A stretch of 5,670 bases of DNA from Campylobacterales bacterium (GTDB taxonomy: Bacteria; Campylobacterota; Campylobacteria; Campylobacterales; JALSKU01): positions 1 to 5,670 of the forward strand of contig JALVWI010000309.1 in NCBI GenBank assembly GCA_027038335.1, read 5' to 3'. Made by a program: the position numbers and the translations under genes. The notes beneath the pieces were generated by a model. It was given only the letters and a program-made list of their open reading frames with translations. It ran no database searches and had not been told where the DNA came from. Below, one piece after another: positions 5,635-5,670 of this stretch; the first letter of the stretch is position 1; each line of letters opens with the position of its first letter.

Positions 5635-5670
5635 CCTAAAATCCCAAACCTAAATTTTTCATTTTTCATT
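5631..5670 (-). CDS. 3' end of an upstream gene, probably hypC
   Basis: A frame is open from the right edge to TGA at 5633-5631 and overlaps the hypD ATG as ATGA, the usual form of coupling in this type of operon. Only 12 codons are visible, ending MKNEKFRFGILG. hypC precedes hypD in Campylobacter-type hyp clusters, so hypC is the positional guess; nothing in these 12 residues identifies it. The visible tail is partly made of a repeat copy, so the protein may have an unusual C-terminus. The alternative is that hypC stops further upstream and this is only an open spacer. Confidence 0.35.
   Translation of the reverse strand, partial: MKNEKFRFGILG
5652..5670 (-). repeat. AT-rich repeat copy A, cut by window edge
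   Basis: The last 19 bases, read on the minus strand, match copy C at 18 of 19 positions (AATGAAAAATGAAAAATT core). The copy lies 17 bases before copy B. Its full extent is beyond the window. Confidence 0.7.

Noticed and set aside
4280..5670. CRISPR array
   Set aside because: The repeats are irregularly spaced, overlap genes, lack uniform spacers and are simple A/T-rich sequence; no cas genes are present.

Overview
The window is AT-rich, densely packed and almost entirely coded on the minus strand. Gene content and protein style point to a Campylobacterota (epsilonproteobacterial) genome, probably a free-living, hydrogen-using relative of Sulfurimonas, Sulfurovum or Arcobacter. The reasons are the hyp gene order D-E-(x)-A, a HypA that resembles the Helicobacter type, and short overlapping genes. 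This is inference from the sequence; the genus cannot be fixed here.

Layout, reading the minus-strand operon in its own direction (right to left). At the right edge is the last 12 codons of an upstream gene, probably hypC, overlapping hypD by ATGA. hypD (5634-4486) and hypE (4435-3419) follow, then a small glycosylase of the DNA-deoxyinosine/uracil-DNA glycosylase family (3419-2937), then hypA (2944-2603). The last three genes overlap by 1 and 8 bases, so they look translationally coupled. HypC/D/E build and deliver the Fe(CN)2CO group of [NiFe]-hydrogenase and HypA (with HypB) delivers nickel. The glycosylase is a DNA-repair enzyme with no known part in this pathway.

Left of the operon lies a 162-base gap before the next gene. 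It holds a plus-strand 30-codon ORF for a single-span membrane microprotein, whose stop codon abuts the hypA stop codon, and a compact divergent promoter region with a 9-base inverted repeat. Next comes a class II Fic protein (2440-1379) with an intact Fic motif, an N-terminal inhibitory helix and a C-terminal winged helix. The gap after it carries a 40-base tandem repeat made of inverted ATATGTTAAA half-sites. The left end is a secreted or exported DUF4139 protein (1276 to beyond base 1), cut by the window edge.

The most unusual feature is a family of about 32-base AT-rich repeats in the hyp operon. Four copies lie within 1.4 kb, all in the same orientation: in the tail of the upstream gene, at the hypD start, between hypD and hypE, and inside the hypE reading frame. 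Three of them are read in the same frame, giving MKN(E/K)K-type peptides. No stretch longer than 300 bases lacks a gene.
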